A stretch of DNA of 64,000 nucleotides from Halorubrum amylolyticum (GTDB taxonomy: Archaea; Halobacteriota; Halobacteria; Halobacteriales; Haloferacaceae). This document shows positions 49,546-57,901 of this stretch, piece by piece. The DNA is taken from the NCBI RefSeq assembly GCF_004114995.1, contig NZ_SDJP01000004.1, positions 1 through 64,000 on the forward strand, in the 5' to 3' direction. The notes below the pieces were generated by a model. The model had not been told where the DNA came from and made no database searches. It worked only from the letters and a program-made list of their open reading frames with translations. Both the position numbers and the translations under genes were made by a program. Positions within the stretch are counted from its first letter, which is position 1, and each line of letters begins with the position of its first letter.

Positions 49546-51822
49546 ATGGGAACGACACACGAACAATTCAACGTCGGGGGAATGTCCTGCTCGTTCTGTG
49601 CCGAGAGCATCGAGAAGGCCTACGCCCGGACCGACGGCGTCGAGGACGTCGACGTGAGTCTCGCCCACGAGGAGGTACTCGTCCAGTACGACGATGACCG
49701 CCTGAGCGAGGTGGCGGTGAAGGACACACTCCGGGACCTCGGCTACACCATCCGAGATCCGGACAAGGCAAAACGATACGAGCAGCAGCAGGCCGAACTC
49801 ACCGACGGGAAGCGGCGTCTCCTCATCGCTGGCGGCGCATCTCTCGTTGTCGCAGCCCTGATGGGGTGGATGATTCTCGTAATGGGACGCTTCGAGTCGG
49901 CATCGCTCGCGATGGACCTGGTGACGCTGGGGCTAGCGCTCGGGACGATGTTCGGTCCCGGGCGCTACATCAAACAGAAGGCGTTCCAGAGCCTTCGTCG
50001 GAGGATCTTCAACCAGCACGTCCTCCTAGAAGCGGGCGCCTTCGCCGGGCTCCTCGGGGGGTTACTCGGCCTGTTTGTCTTCCCGAGCTTCCCGACCGTC
50101 CACTTCTTCGCCGTCGCCGTGTTCATCACCACCTACCACATCCTCTCGGAGTACACCAGCCTCATCGTCCGCACGCGGGCTTCCCAAGCCGTCCAAGGCC
50201 TTCTCGACCTCCAGCCCGACACGGCACGCCGCGTCAGTGATGACGGTGACGTCGAGGAAGTCCCCCTCGACGACCTCAACGTCGGCGACTACGTCCGGGT
50301 CAAGCCTGGCGAGAACATCCCCGTCGATGGGATGGTCGTCGAGGGAGAGTCCACGGTCGACGAGTCGGTTGCCACCGGTGAGTCCATCCCCGAGGAGAAA
50401 ACGGTCGGCGACACGGTGATCGGTGGCAGCGTCAACGAGACCGGGACGCTGCTTATCGAGGTGACTGCAACCGGGGAGGACGCGTTCCTGAATCAGGTGG
50501 CACGCGAGATCGAGGAGGCGCGGGCGATGAAACCCGGCATTATCCAGCTCGCCGACCGCGTCCTCAAGTACTTCGTCCCAGGCGTCTTGACGATTGCCGC
50601 GCTCTCGTTCCTCTTCTGGGTGGTCGCACCGCTCGCGTGGGGGGCAGACCCCAATGTCCAGCGAGGGGCGTTCGCAGCGCTGGCGGTCCTCGTCCTCGGC
50701 TATCCGTGTGCGCTTGGGATGGCAACACCGCTCGCCCTGATTCGGGGTGGCGGGAAGGCAGCGAACCGTGGCATCTTGATGCGCTCCGGCGACGCCTTCC
50801 AGATTTTCCCCGACGTCGACCACATCGTGCTGGACAAGACCGGCACGATCACCGTCGGCGAACCCGCCGTCAGTGCGGTCGTCGGGTTCAACGCCGACGA
50901 GGAAGACGTACTCGCGACGGCGGCCAGCGCGGAGGCCTTCTCCGAACACCCGCTCGCCGATGCGATCCTCGAGTTCGCTGACGAGCGAGATGTCGAGTAC
51001 GCGGATCCCGACGTCTTTGACTCGGTGACCGGCAAGGGCGTCCGAGCGATCGTCGGCAGCGACGACGTGTTGGTCGGGAAACCCGGATGGCTCAGCGATG
51101 AGGGGATTGACCTTTCGAAGAGGAGCGACGATATTGAGCGACTTCAGGGCCGCGGCCTCACCGTTGCCGGAGTTGTTCGTCACGGTGACCTACTCGGCCT
51201 GATCGGCATCGGTGACGAAATCAAAGCAGACGCCGCCGAGACCATCCGGCGGATTCGCGACGCCGGCATTACGCCCGTGATGATCACCGGGGACAACGAG
51301 CGCACCGCGAACGCGGTCGCCGAGGAGGTCAGTATCGACCGCGTCATGGCCGACGTGTTGCCCGACGAGAAACGCGAGGAGATCGGTCGCCTGCAGGAAG
51401 CCGGCCACCGCGTGGCGATGGTCGGCGACGGCATCAACGACGCGCCGGCACTCACACAGGCGGACATCGGCATCGCCATCGGCGCCGGGACCGACATCGC
51501 CATCGAATCGGCGGACATCGTCCTGATGGGTGACCGGCTCGGCGGCGTGATGGACGCCTATGAGATCGGGAACGAGAGCTATCGAAAGACTCGCCAGAAT
51601 CTCGTGACGGCCTTTGCGTTCAACGGCATCGGCGTCGCCGCCGCGACCACGGGGCTCGTTCACCCGGTGTTCGCGATGCTTGCGATGGTGTTGTCCGTCT
51701 CGGCCGTCCTCGCCAACAGCTTCGCTGGTCAGCTCCTCTCCGGTGAGGGTGTCAACACCGAATTCGCTCTCAAAGAACGCACCGACGGCGAGCGTGGAGA
51801 CGGCCGAGTGACAGCCGATTAA
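49546..51822 (+). CDS. Copper-type heavy-metal P-type ATPase with YPC motif
   Basis: 758 residues. N-terminal metal-binding domain (GMSCSFC, ~12-18), transmembrane helices, A-domain [10 protein letters not shown], then the transmembrane metal site as [13 protein letters not shown] at ~385-397, where most copper pumps have CPC. Phosphorylation site DKTGT (~430), [16 protein letters not shown] (~627) and a C-terminal [13 protein letters not shown] like copper exporters. It should export Cu(I) or a related thiophilic metal. It is flanked by an ArsR-like regulator (divergent) and a CopZ-like chaperone (convergent, overlapping by 4 nt), forming a copper-handling unit. Confidence 0.85.
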   Translation: MGTTHEQFNVGGMSCSFCAESIEKAYARTDGVEDVDVSLAHEEVLVQYDDDRLSEVAVKDTLRDLGYTIRDPDKAKRYEQQQAELTDGKRRLLIAGGASLVVAALMGWMILVMGRFESASLAMDLVTLGLALGTMFGPGRYIKQKAFQSLRRRIFNQHVLLEAGAFAGLLGGLLGLFVFPSFPTVHFFAVAVFITTYHILSEYTSLIVRTRASQAVQGLLDLQPDTARRVSDDGDVEEVPLDDLNVGDYVRVKPGENIPVDGMVVEGESTVDESVATGESIPEEKTVGDTVIGGSVNETGTLLIEVTATGEDAFLNQVAREIEEARAMKPGIIQLADRVLKYFVPGVLTIAALSFLFWVVAPLAWGADPNVQRGAFAALAVLVLGYPCALGMATPLALIRGGGKAANRGILMRSGDAFQIFPDVDHIVLDKTGTITVGEPAVSAVVGFNADEEDVLATAASAEAFSEHPLADAILEFADERDVEYADPDVFDSVTGKGVRAIVGSDDVLVGKPGWLSDEGIDLSKRSDDIERLQGRGLTVAGVVRHGDLLGLIGIGDEIKADAAETIRRIRDAGITPVMITGDNERTANAVAEEVSIDRVMADVLPDEKREEIGRLQEAGHRVAMVGDGINDAPALTQADIGIAIGAGTDIAIESADIVLMGDRLGGVMDAYEIGNESYRKTRQNLVTAFAFNGIGVAAATTGLVHPVFAMLAMVLSVSAVLANSFAGQLLSGEGVNTEFALKERTDGERGDGRVTAD

Positions 51823-52025
51823 GCCTTTACGTCATAGCCAGCCTGTTCGATTGCCGCGTTCACGTCGTCGTCTGAGACTCCATCCTTGAGGACGACGTCG
51901 ACCGTGTCAGCGTCGTGGTCGGCCTCGACCCGATTTACACCATCGAGGTTTCGCAGGGCGGTCTCCACGTTCTGTTCGCACCCGTTGCACGACATCCCGA
52001 TGACGGCGATCGTCTTTCGCTCCAT
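51819..52025 (-). CDS. CopZ-like metallochaperone (heavy-metal-associated domain)
   Basis: 68 residues: [67 protein letters not shown], a single HMA domain with the GMSCNGC metal-binding loop. It should carry Cu(I) in the cytosol to the neighbouring ATPase. It is convergent to the ATPase gene and overlaps its stop by 4 nt. ATG 52025 was chosen as it directly begins the domain. Confidence 0.85.
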   Translation of the reverse strand: MERKTIAVIGMSCNGCEQNVETALRNLDGVNRVEADHDADTVDVVLKDGVSDDDVNAAIEQAGYDVKA

Positions 52026-52195
52026 ACGGGCCTGTAAACACTCGCGGGGGATGACCATTACGGTAACTGTTGTATCGGTTTTATCTCTATTAGAGGCGGG
52101 GCGTCATCGTCCGGAGAGTTGTTTGTGTCGGCCCCAAAGGGGTGGAGGCTCTTCGAGAGGAGGGGACCACTGACGACGAAGAGTAAGTCCTGTCC

Positions 52196-52237
52196 TTAAC
52201 CAACAATCCCCGCATAAGTTTCCCTGTTGTTGGTTAA
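52196..52237. repeat. 42-bp inverted repeat, copy 6
   Basis: TTAACCAACA 52196-52205 and TGTTGGTTAA 52228-52237, spacer 22 nt; 73 nt before ATG 52311. Confidence 0.9.
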
Positions 52238-52251
52238 CAGACTGTACCTCG

Positions 52252-52285
52252 GTTTGTCAGGCCCCCAGAAGGGGCGCGGGGCGGC
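52252..52285 (+). promoter_or_regulatory. Promoter-leader element
   Basis: GGTTTGTCAGGCCCCC-AGAA-GGGG-CGC-GGGGCGG, 26 nt before ATG 52311. Confidence 0.6.
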
Positions 52286-52310
52286 CAACAGCGGCCTCGT
52301 AACTCCAATC

Positions 52311-53312
52311 ATGTCCCTCGAGCTGAGCTCCAGCGCCAGCACGGCGAGCGACATCGCTGCCGCCAGACAAGCCGACATCGTGGCGTTCCTCCATCGAGCG
52401 CCGTTCACTCTGGATGCCTATGAGCTCGGTTTCCTTCCCGGCTTTCGGGAGGACTGCGGGTATCAGGAGACCCAATATCAGAATCTCACCCTCCCCGTCG
52501 GGATGCTCGACAACGACTTCCAGAACCCCGATCTGGATCGATTCGTCGAGCGGTTCTTCGAGTACGAGCCACAGGTCGGTGTCATCGGCGACATCTACGA
52601 ACCTACTGACGTTGACGCCCACATCGCTGCTGCTCGTGAGATTCAGGACAGCTTTCCCGATGCCGAGGTCATCATCGTCCCGAAATCCCAAGCGGTGATT
52701 GACACGATCCCAGATGATATCATCCTCGGCTATTCGCGAGGGTACGCCGATCGCCTGGCGCACGAGTTCTCCGACCCAACCGATTGGAGAGGGCGGCGCG
52801 TCCACATCCTCGGTGGGAGTCCGCCCAAGCAGCTCGACGCCATTCGACAGCTGACCAGGCCGACACTCACCGACGAGCCACCAGCCGACATCGTCGGCCT
52901 CGATTGGAACGGGCTGCATCGCGGCGCGCAGTTCGGGGAGTTCTGGACGGCTGACGGCTGGGATGATAGCGGTCGTGACGCCTCCCACGTCACAGTTCGG
53001 AAGACGGTGCGACACAGTCTCGCCCGCATCAAGGCCTTCTGGCAGTCCCACGGCGTCTGGCCTGACTCAGCGCCACATAGCGACATCCTCGAAATCGAGT
53101 ACGAGGGGCCGTCACCAACCGACCTCGATAGTGCTGCGTGTACCGAATGTGAAGCGAACGTCTGGACGACTCGGCGCGGTCCCTTCATCGCGGAGTATGA
53201 TACCGGCGTGCTCTGTGGCTACTGCAGCTACGAGTGCTACTTCTCGCATCGCCATCGGAACAACCTCGAGGAGATCGCCGGCGAGCAGAGCGTGTACATT
53301 CCACCGGCGTGA
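52311..53312 (+). CDS. DUF6610-like protein, possibly a TGT-like barrel with a zinc-cluster tail
   Basis: 333 residues. The core VGVIGDIYEPTDVDAHIAAAREIQDSFPDAEVIIVPKSQAVIDTIPDDIILGYSRGYADR, then RGRRVHILGGSPPKQLDAIRQL and PADIVGLDWNGLHRGAQFGEFW, alternates strand and helix like a TIM barrel and resembles tRNA-guanine transglycosylase/DpdA-type folds in rhythm. The tail has CTECEANVW ... CGYCSYECY. By recall it belongs to the haloarchaeal DUF6610 group. If the TGT likeness holds, it might act on nucleobases in DNA or RNA; that is an inference. A leader and inverted repeat copy 6 precede it. Confidence 0.65.
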   Translation: MSLELSSSASTASDIAAARQADIVAFLHRAPFTLDAYELGFLPGFREDCGYQETQYQNLTLPVGMLDNDFQNPDLDRFVERFFEYEPQVGVIGDIYEPTDVDAHIAAAREIQDSFPDAEVIIVPKSQAVIDTIPDDIILGYSRGYADRLAHEFSDPTDWRGRRVHILGGSPPKQLDAIRQLTRPTLTDEPPADIVGLDWNGLHRGAQFGEFWTADGWDDSGRDASHVTVRKTVRHSLARIKAFWQSHGVWPDSAPHSDILEIEYEGPSPTDLDSAACTECEANVWTTRRGPFIAEYDTGVLCGYCSYECYFSHRHRNNLEEIAGEQSVYIPPA

Positions 53313-53321
53313 CGCTACGAG

Positions 53322-53356
53322 TGGTTTTTCGCGCCCCGGAGGGGGCGAGGGCTCGA
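53322..53356 (+). promoter_or_regulatory. Promoter-leader element
   Basis: GGTTTTTCGCGCCCC-GGA-GGGGGCG-AG-GGCTCG, about 32 nt before the GTG start at 53388. Confidence 0.65.
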
Positions 53357-53387
53357 TCCAAAAAGTCCTCCGAGAAGGTGATTTTCC

Positions 53388-53735
53388 GTGAGTCAACAAC
53401 AGCGTCCGAACGATGTCTCGATCGACGATATTCCAGTCGACGTATCGAACACCCAATCAGGCGAGGTCGACCCCGCTGAGGTACCCGAGGAAATCCGATC
53501 GATCACTCGTGGACTCGCAAGCGAGCAACCGCCGACGAATCCGCTCGTCGTCCTGAAGGCCGCCCGCTGGTGGTATATACATGGCAAGGGCGGAACCGAT
53601 CCCGCGTTCCAGTGGGCGATCGAGTGGGTTCGACACCTCGCGACGGACACGCCGAGCGATGTCGACCAGTTCGACGCGTTCCTCGAGTACCTCGTCACGG
53701 TCGGCTTCGCTGACGAGAAAGCAGCGCTCCGATAG
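53388..53735 (+). CDS. Hypothetical protein
   Basis: 115 residues, GTG start at 53388 (VSQQQRPNDVSIDDIPVDVSNTQSG...). The second half is helical (LKAARWWYIHGKGGTDPAFQWAIEWVRHLATDTPSDVDQFDAFLEYLVTVGFADEKAAL) and compact. No metal or catalytic motif can be seen. The leader element 32 nt upstream supports the gene and its start. Confidence 0.6.
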   Translation: MSQQQRPNDVSIDDIPVDVSNTQSGEVDPAEVPEEIRSITRGLASEQPPTNPLVVLKAARWWYIHGKGGTDPAFQWAIEWVRHLATDTPSDVDQFDAFLEYLVTVGFADEKAALR

Positions 53736-53769
53736 CAGCCCCGATCTAAACCCCCCGAAGTCGCGCCGA

Positions 53770-53801
53770 TGTTTATCGTGCGCCCCCGAGGGGCGCGGCG
53801 C
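53770..53801 (+). promoter_or_regulatory. Promoter-leader element
   Basis: TGTTTATCGTGCGCCCCC-GA-GGGGCGCGGCGCG, about 38 nt before ATG 53839. Confidence 0.6.
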
Positions 53802-53838
53802 GTCCTGACTTCTCGGAGACGTCGTCGTACTCGATGTG

Positions 53839-54777
53839 ATGCAATCCATGATGACAGCCAGTGAGTCGGGAGTCTCGTTCGAGGAGACCGACACCCGACA
53901 CGACGAGATGCACAGTACCATCGAAGACTGGATCGACGAGCTCGTCGCAGACGTCGACGAGGCAAAAGCCAGCCAACAGTTCCAGGAGTGGCTCGATGTC
54001 CAGTCCCGATTCCACGACTACTCCCATCGCAACACCCTCTTGATCAAGCTCCAGTGTCCCGAGGCAACCCGCGTAGCGGGCTACAATACGTGGCGATCGG
54101 AGTTCGACCGGCACGTCCAAGAGGGCGAACAGGCGATCTGGATCTGGGCACCCATTATTACGAAGCAGTGCCCCGAGTGCGAGAACTCACCGAGCTACCA
54201 CGAGCAAAGCGACTGTGACTACGACGAGACACCGGCCGAGGAGTGGTCCAAAGGACTGGTTGGATTCAAACCAACTGCAGTCTTCGATGTGTCTCAAACC
54301 GAGGGCGAACCGCTCCCCGAGCTGGAAACCGAGGCCACTGGTAACGCCGACGACCTGGTGCCAGCGCTCCTTGATGCGGCAGCTACTCTCGATGTCGACG
54401 TCCGTGTCGTCGACGCTGCTGAGTGGGAGCATGACGACGCGAAAGGCGTCTGCAAACACCGGAATCTCGACGAGTGCCAACCCGTCGTCGAAGCGAAAGA
54501 TAGAGCGAATCAGGCCGACCTCGCGGTGACGCTGATTCACGAGTACGCCCACGCACTGCTCCATTTCGATGTCAACGACGAACCCGAGCGCGCAAAACGC
54601 GAGGTCGAAGCCGAAGCCGTTGCGTACATCGTCGGGCGGTATTTCAACCTGGATACGAGCGGGTCAGCGTTCTATCTTGCCGCGTGGCAGGACGACGATG
54701 CGGAGAGCATTCAGGAGCGTCTCGGCCGGATCAGTTCCACCGCGCAAGAGATAATCGGGACGGTCGCCGAGGACTGA
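53839..54777 (+). CDS. ArdC-like anti-restriction / ssDNA-binding metalloprotease
   Basis: 312 residues. The N-terminal half resembles ArdC-type ssDNA-binding domains (FQEWLDVQSRFHDYSHRNTLLIKLQCPEATRVAGYNTWRSEFDRHVQEGEQAIWIWAPI). A zinc-like insert (CPECENSPSYHEQSDC) follows. The C-terminal half has the zincin motif HEYAHALLHF (~234) and a downstream Glu (EVEAEAVAYIVGRYF). ArdC proteins protect incoming plasmid DNA from host restriction in conjugation. Presence here with a conjugation operon and an ssDNA-binding protein fits that role. ATG 53839 is preferred over GTG 53836. Confidence 0.75.
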   Translation: MQSMMTASESGVSFEETDTRHDEMHSTIEDWIDELVADVDEAKASQQFQEWLDVQSRFHDYSHRNTLLIKLQCPEATRVAGYNTWRSEFDRHVQEGEQAIWIWAPIITKQCPECENSPSYHEQSDCDYDETPAEEWSKGLVGFKPTAVFDVSQTEGEPLPELETEATGNADDLVPALLDAAATLDVDVRVVDAAEWEHDDAKGVCKHRNLDECQPVVEAKDRANQADLAVTLIHEYAHALLHFDVNDEPERAKREVEAEAVAYIVGRYFNLDTSGSAFYLAAWQDDDAESIQERLGRISSTAQEIIGTVAED

Positions 54778-54795
54778 ACACGCCTTCTCCAGCTG

Positions 54796-54836
54796 TTAAC
54801 CAACGGCTTGGGGTACTATCCCACTCTGTTGGTTAA
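54796..54836. repeat. 41-bp inverted repeat, copy 7
   Basis: TTAACCAACG 54796-54805 and TGTTGGTTAA 54827-54836, spacer 21 nt. It lies between the 3' ends of two convergent genes, so it is not a promoter operator in this place. Confidence 0.9.
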
Positions 54837-54901
54837 TTCGTTCGGCGTCCGACCCTGCGCGTTTCGATCGATTCCAAGACAAACCCCACCGACAGTCGAT
54901 G

Positions 54902-55597
54902 TTATCGTTCAGAATCGATTCGGCGCTGCTGGTCACGAAGGAACTCAACGACGGCATCGATATCCTGTTCGGGAACCGTTTGCTGTTCGAAGACTCCTTT
55001 GAATGCATCTGCGAAATCCTCCGACGTGAGGCGGTTGAGGACAGTCTCGATGCGACCAGCGAGCTTCTCGGACTCTCCGCGATGCAGATGGGTCGCGATC
55101 CGGTCGAAATCCGCGCCAGCAGCCAGCACCACCAGATCCCGAGAGTCTGCCTTGCGGCCACTGTGGAGTTTCACCGCGAACAGCAACTCCCGTTCCGGAA
55201 TCCTGGCTGTTACCGGGCGCCCGGTTCGCAGTTCCTCGGTGACAGAGTGCTGGGCCAGATAGCGATACGACCATTCAGCTTCCGTCTGGCGACAGCCCAG
55301 CGCGTCCACCATCGCGTCGAACTGAACCGGATTCCCGATATCTTTCGTAAACCGGATAGTCCGGCCCTCGTAGAGTTCGTTTCGCTCGACATCGGCCGTT
55401 TTCTCGTAGCCGCGGTCGGTGAGAAGGTCCGTGTAGTCGTCGACCGCTTGGGCCGGAATGACGACGTCGACGTCCGTGGTGAAGCGTTGATTGAACGCCG
55501 CGATCGCCCACCCACCGACGAGCACGTACGGCAGGTCAGCGTCGATGACTGCCTCCAGCGTATCCAGTAGTTCGTCTTCGCGTTCACCGAGGCTCAT
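54902..55597 (-). CDS. AbiEii-like nucleotidyltransferase toxin
   Basis: 231 residues. LPYVLVGGWAIAAFNQRFTTDVDVVIPAQ is the nucleotidyltransferase core: the GG-W loop followed by DxDVVI metal-binding aspartates near residues 40-46. IRFTKDIGNPVQFDAMVDALG and ERELLFAVKLHSGRKADSRDLVVLAAG follow. This matches the DUF1814/AbiEii-like enzymes of type IV-like toxin-antitoxin and phage-exclusion systems. Its ATG overlaps the upstream regulator stop by 4 nt (ATGA), so it is translated in step with its antitoxin. Confidence 0.82.
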   Translation of the reverse strand: MSLGEREDELLDTLEAVIDADLPYVLVGGWAIAAFNQRFTTDVDVVIPAQAVDDYTDLLTDRGYEKTADVERNELYEGRTIRFTKDIGNPVQFDAMVDALGCRQTEAEWSYRYLAQHSVTEELRTGRPVTARIPERELLFAVKLHSGRKADSRDLVVLAAGADFDRIATHLHRGESEKLAGRIETVLNRLTSEDFADAFKGVFEQQTVPEQDIDAVVEFLRDQQRRIDSER

Positions 55598-56268
55598 GCA
55601 TTGAGACGCGGATCCTCGTGGGACGCGTCGATATCGCGGTCGTACTCGTCGGCGATCATCTCCAACGCCGGCTCGTAGTTCACCCGGTACTCCAACATGT
55701 GCTCGATCGTCTCGTCCAACGGAATAACCGGATTGCCGTCGACCCACTCGCGAGTGATGCCCCCACTCGTCGGGAACAACACGTACGAGACGGCCGCGTC
55801 GGAGTCGGTCGCGTCCGGCCGCTCTTCGATCCGGCTCGGAATCCCGAACTCATCGAAGAACGCCGTCCACCGTTCGATATCACGGTCGGCAACCTGGATG
55901 AAGATCGGATAGTCGTCGTGGCCGCGGGCGATCTGATAACCGCCATGGGTCCAGACGTAGACGCCGTCGATTTTCGTGTACGCAAAGGGCATCCCGGCGA
56001 AGTGCGGAATGACGTAGCCGTCGTCGATCGAGGGGGGAACAGCGCGAGAGATGGCCGCGACGAGATCGTAGTAGCGATCCCTGACAGCGTAATTCTCGAT
56101 GTAGATGCCGTCCTCACGCCGGATGAAGCCTGCGTCCTCCAACCGCTCGATCCAGTCGTAGACCCACGAGTAGGAGCCGTCGATCTTCTGGGCGATTCGC
56201 CGGATCGAGTCACCCGGCCGGGCCGCGACCATGATCTTCGCCGCGGTCTCGTCGACGTACTCCATCAT
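55594..56268 (-). CDS. AbiEi-like winged-helix antitoxin
   Basis: 224 residues. DETAAKIMVAARPGDSIRRIAQKIDGSYSWVYDWIERLEDAGFIRREDGIYIEN is a winged helix; the second domain includes PPSIDDGYVIPHFAGMPFAYTKIDGVYVWTHGGYQIARGHDDYPIFIQVADRDIERWTAFFDEFGIPSRIEERPDATD. It precedes the nucleotidyltransferase toxin with a 4-nt overlap, the layout of AbiE-type systems. It is a paralogue of the solitary protein at 42100. Two ATGs (56268, 56265) are possible. Confidence 0.8.
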   Translation of the reverse strand: MMEYVDETAAKIMVAARPGDSIRRIAQKIDGSYSWVYDWIERLEDAGFIRREDGIYIENYAVRDRYYDLVAAISRAVPPSIDDGYVIPHFAGMPFAYTKIDGVYVWTHGGYQIARGHDDYPIFIQVADRDIERWTAFFDEFGIPSRIEERPDATDSDAAVSYVLFPTSGGITREWVDGNPVIPLDETIEHMLEYRVNYEPALEMIADEYDRDIDASHEDPRLNA

Positions 56269-56399
56269 CGTTAGTTATCGGTATCGCATCTAACGGTATT
56301 AGTCTTGTCCCCCGTATTTCCCATTGAGTTATCTCTATACAGATATACTATTCTTGGCTCAGGTAATCCGATCTGGCGCAGCATTCGAGCAGAGAGGGA

Positions 56400-56441
56400 T
56401 TAACCAACAGAGGATACGAATGATCGCTATTCGTTGGTTAA
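56400..56441. repeat. 42-bp inverted repeat, copy 8
   Basis: TTAACCAACA 56400-56409 and CGTTGGTTAA 56432-56441, with the leader T-tract immediately after the right arm. Confidence 0.9.
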
Positions 56442-56474
56442 GTTTTTCAGCGCCCGCCGAAGGGCGGAGGCGCA
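56442..56474 (+). promoter_or_regulatory. Promoter-leader element
   Basis: GTTTTTCAGCGCCCGCC-GAA-GGGCGG-AGGCGC, 20 nt before ATG 56494 and touching inverted repeat copy 8. Confidence 0.65.
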
Positions 56475-56493
56475 CTCCTGTCTCCACCGACCT

Positions 56494-57312
56494 ATGACCG
56501 ACCGATATCTAACGACCGTTCTCGACGAGGCAGAGCGAGTCGCAGAGCACCATGAGCAGGTCGCCCAATCTTCGGACCATCCGGAACACGAGTATCTCAG
56601 GTACGCCGTCCTTCGGCTGCTCGAAGGAGAGGCTGACGACACATCGGTGGAAGTACCGCAGGTTGACGGCGTGACTGTCGGCTACGGAGAGGACGACGCG
56701 ATGTGCAACAGTTGGGACGACGACGTCGAGTGGTGGGAGACGGTTCCGCCGCAGGAGGAGTGTACTCGGTTCCGGGTGTTCTACCCCGACGAGTACGACG
56801 CTGTTCCGCGAGTCATCGTCGACGTGATGGCAGCACTCGGGGCGTGGCGTGTCTGGACTGGGAGCGCTGCCGCCTGTGGCTCCTACGACCATCGCGAGCG
56901 GCGGGAAGTCCACTATCTGTGGCCGGAGGGCCATCCAGTTGAGGCCCTGCTTGCGGATCGTCTCCAGGATCCCAAGGCTGCGGTTGCTCCAGACGGCGGC
57001 CGCACCGGCGACGTACGCGATCGGATGGTCGTCACGGAGCACTCAACCCAGCACGACGACCTCGAGCCGCGAACCAGACGTGCCGTCGACGAATCGATGG
57101 CCGTCTCGCTGCTCGAAAAGGGTGGCCGCTATGAGGTCCGATCGGCGTCCGGAAACTGGTATGAAGTCGACGTGATCAGCGAGTCGTGTACGTGTCCAGA
57201 CTGGCGGAAGCGTACGCCCGAGGGCGGCTGTAAACACCTCCGGCGAGTCGATCAGGAGATCAAGCAGGGGCGGGTCCCACGACCTGATGGGCGTCTCCCC
57301 TCGAACTCGTAG
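56494..57312 (+). CDS. SWIM zinc-finger protein
   Basis: 272 residues. The N-terminal ~190 are of unknown fold (a helix-rich start RYLTTVLDEAERVAEHHEQV, then acidic alpha/beta). The C terminus holds a SWIM finger: YEVDVISESCTCPDWRKRTPEGGCKHLRRV (CxCxnCxH). SWIM domains bind DNA or proteins and occur in recombination and transposition factors. ATG 56494 follows a leader and inverted repeat copy 8. A role in DNA transactions of the element is an inference. Confidence 0.7.
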   Translation: MTDRYLTTVLDEAERVAEHHEQVAQSSDHPEHEYLRYAVLRLLEGEADDTSVEVPQVDGVTVGYGEDDAMCNSWDDDVEWWETVPPQEECTRFRVFYPDEYDAVPRVIVDVMAALGAWRVWTGSAAACGSYDHRERREVHYLWPEGHPVEALLADRLQDPKAAVAPDGGRTGDVRDRMVVTEHSTQHDDLEPRTRRAVDESMAVSLLEKGGRYEVRSASGNWYEVDVISESCTCPDWRKRTPEGGCKHLRRVDQEIKQGRVPRPDGRLPSNS

Positions 57313-57430
57313 GATCGCCCAGCGTTCGAGATCTCCCGAGGCTACTGTAACATCAGACGAAACTCCTTGATGGAGAGTTTCGAGTATTGATACAGCTGCT
57401 GGAGAACCGGTGAGAGCCGTTGGTAGCGGC

Positions 57431-57471
57431 TTAACCAACAAAACTATGCGGTTTGCGCCTTTGTTGGTTAA
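57431..57471. repeat. 41-bp inverted repeat, copy 9
   Basis: TTAACCAACA 57431-57440 and TGTTGGTTAA 57462-57471, spacer 21 nt; only 13 nt before ATG 57485. Confidence 0.9.
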
Positions 57472-57484
57472 CACAGATCGGCCC

Positions 57485-57808
57485 ATGTCCTACGAGCCAC
57501 CGACGCCCCCAGCGGACCTCCCCACCGACGTCATCGACACACTCAACGACTATTCACCCGAGCTGCTCCGAGACGTTGCCCACTATGCCGAGGACCTCGC
57601 CGAGCATCGCGAGCGCCAGGCCCGCCTTGCCGAAGCGGAGGAGGAAGACGAGATCGACGAGCGACCCGATGACCTCCCCGATGATGTCCCGACGAAGGCG
57701 ACGATCACGATCAAGGAGATCAACGATAACCGCTACTACTACTGGCAGTGGCGGGAAGGAGATCGCGTCAAATCAAAGTACAAATCCCCAGTAAATCCGG
57801 ACGAGTAG
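57485..57808 (+). CDS. Small acidic protein (DUF6788-like)
   Basis: 107 residues. A helical acidic half (PTDVIDTLNDYSPELLRDVAHYAEDLAEHRERQARLAEAEEED) and a short beta tail (TITIKEINDNRYYYWQWREGDRVKSKYKSP) that recalls the DUF6788 motif, in which a Tyr/Trp/Arg-rich hairpin is conserved in plasmid proteins. The function is unknown. The start is only 13 nt after inverted repeat copy 9, so the repeat would overlap the promoter or lie in the leader. Confidence 0.6.
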   Translation: MSYEPPTPPADLPTDVIDTLNDYSPELLRDVAHYAEDLAEHRERQARLAEAEEEDEIDERPDDLPDDVPTKATITIKEINDNRYYYWQWREGDRVKSKYKSPVNPDE

Positions 57809-57901
57809 ACGGACTAGTACCTCAGTCGGATGGCCAGTTGTTCGGGGAGACACCCCGTCTGCGAAGTGAAAGACGCAGGGTACGAGAGAAGTCCCGAGTT
57901 G

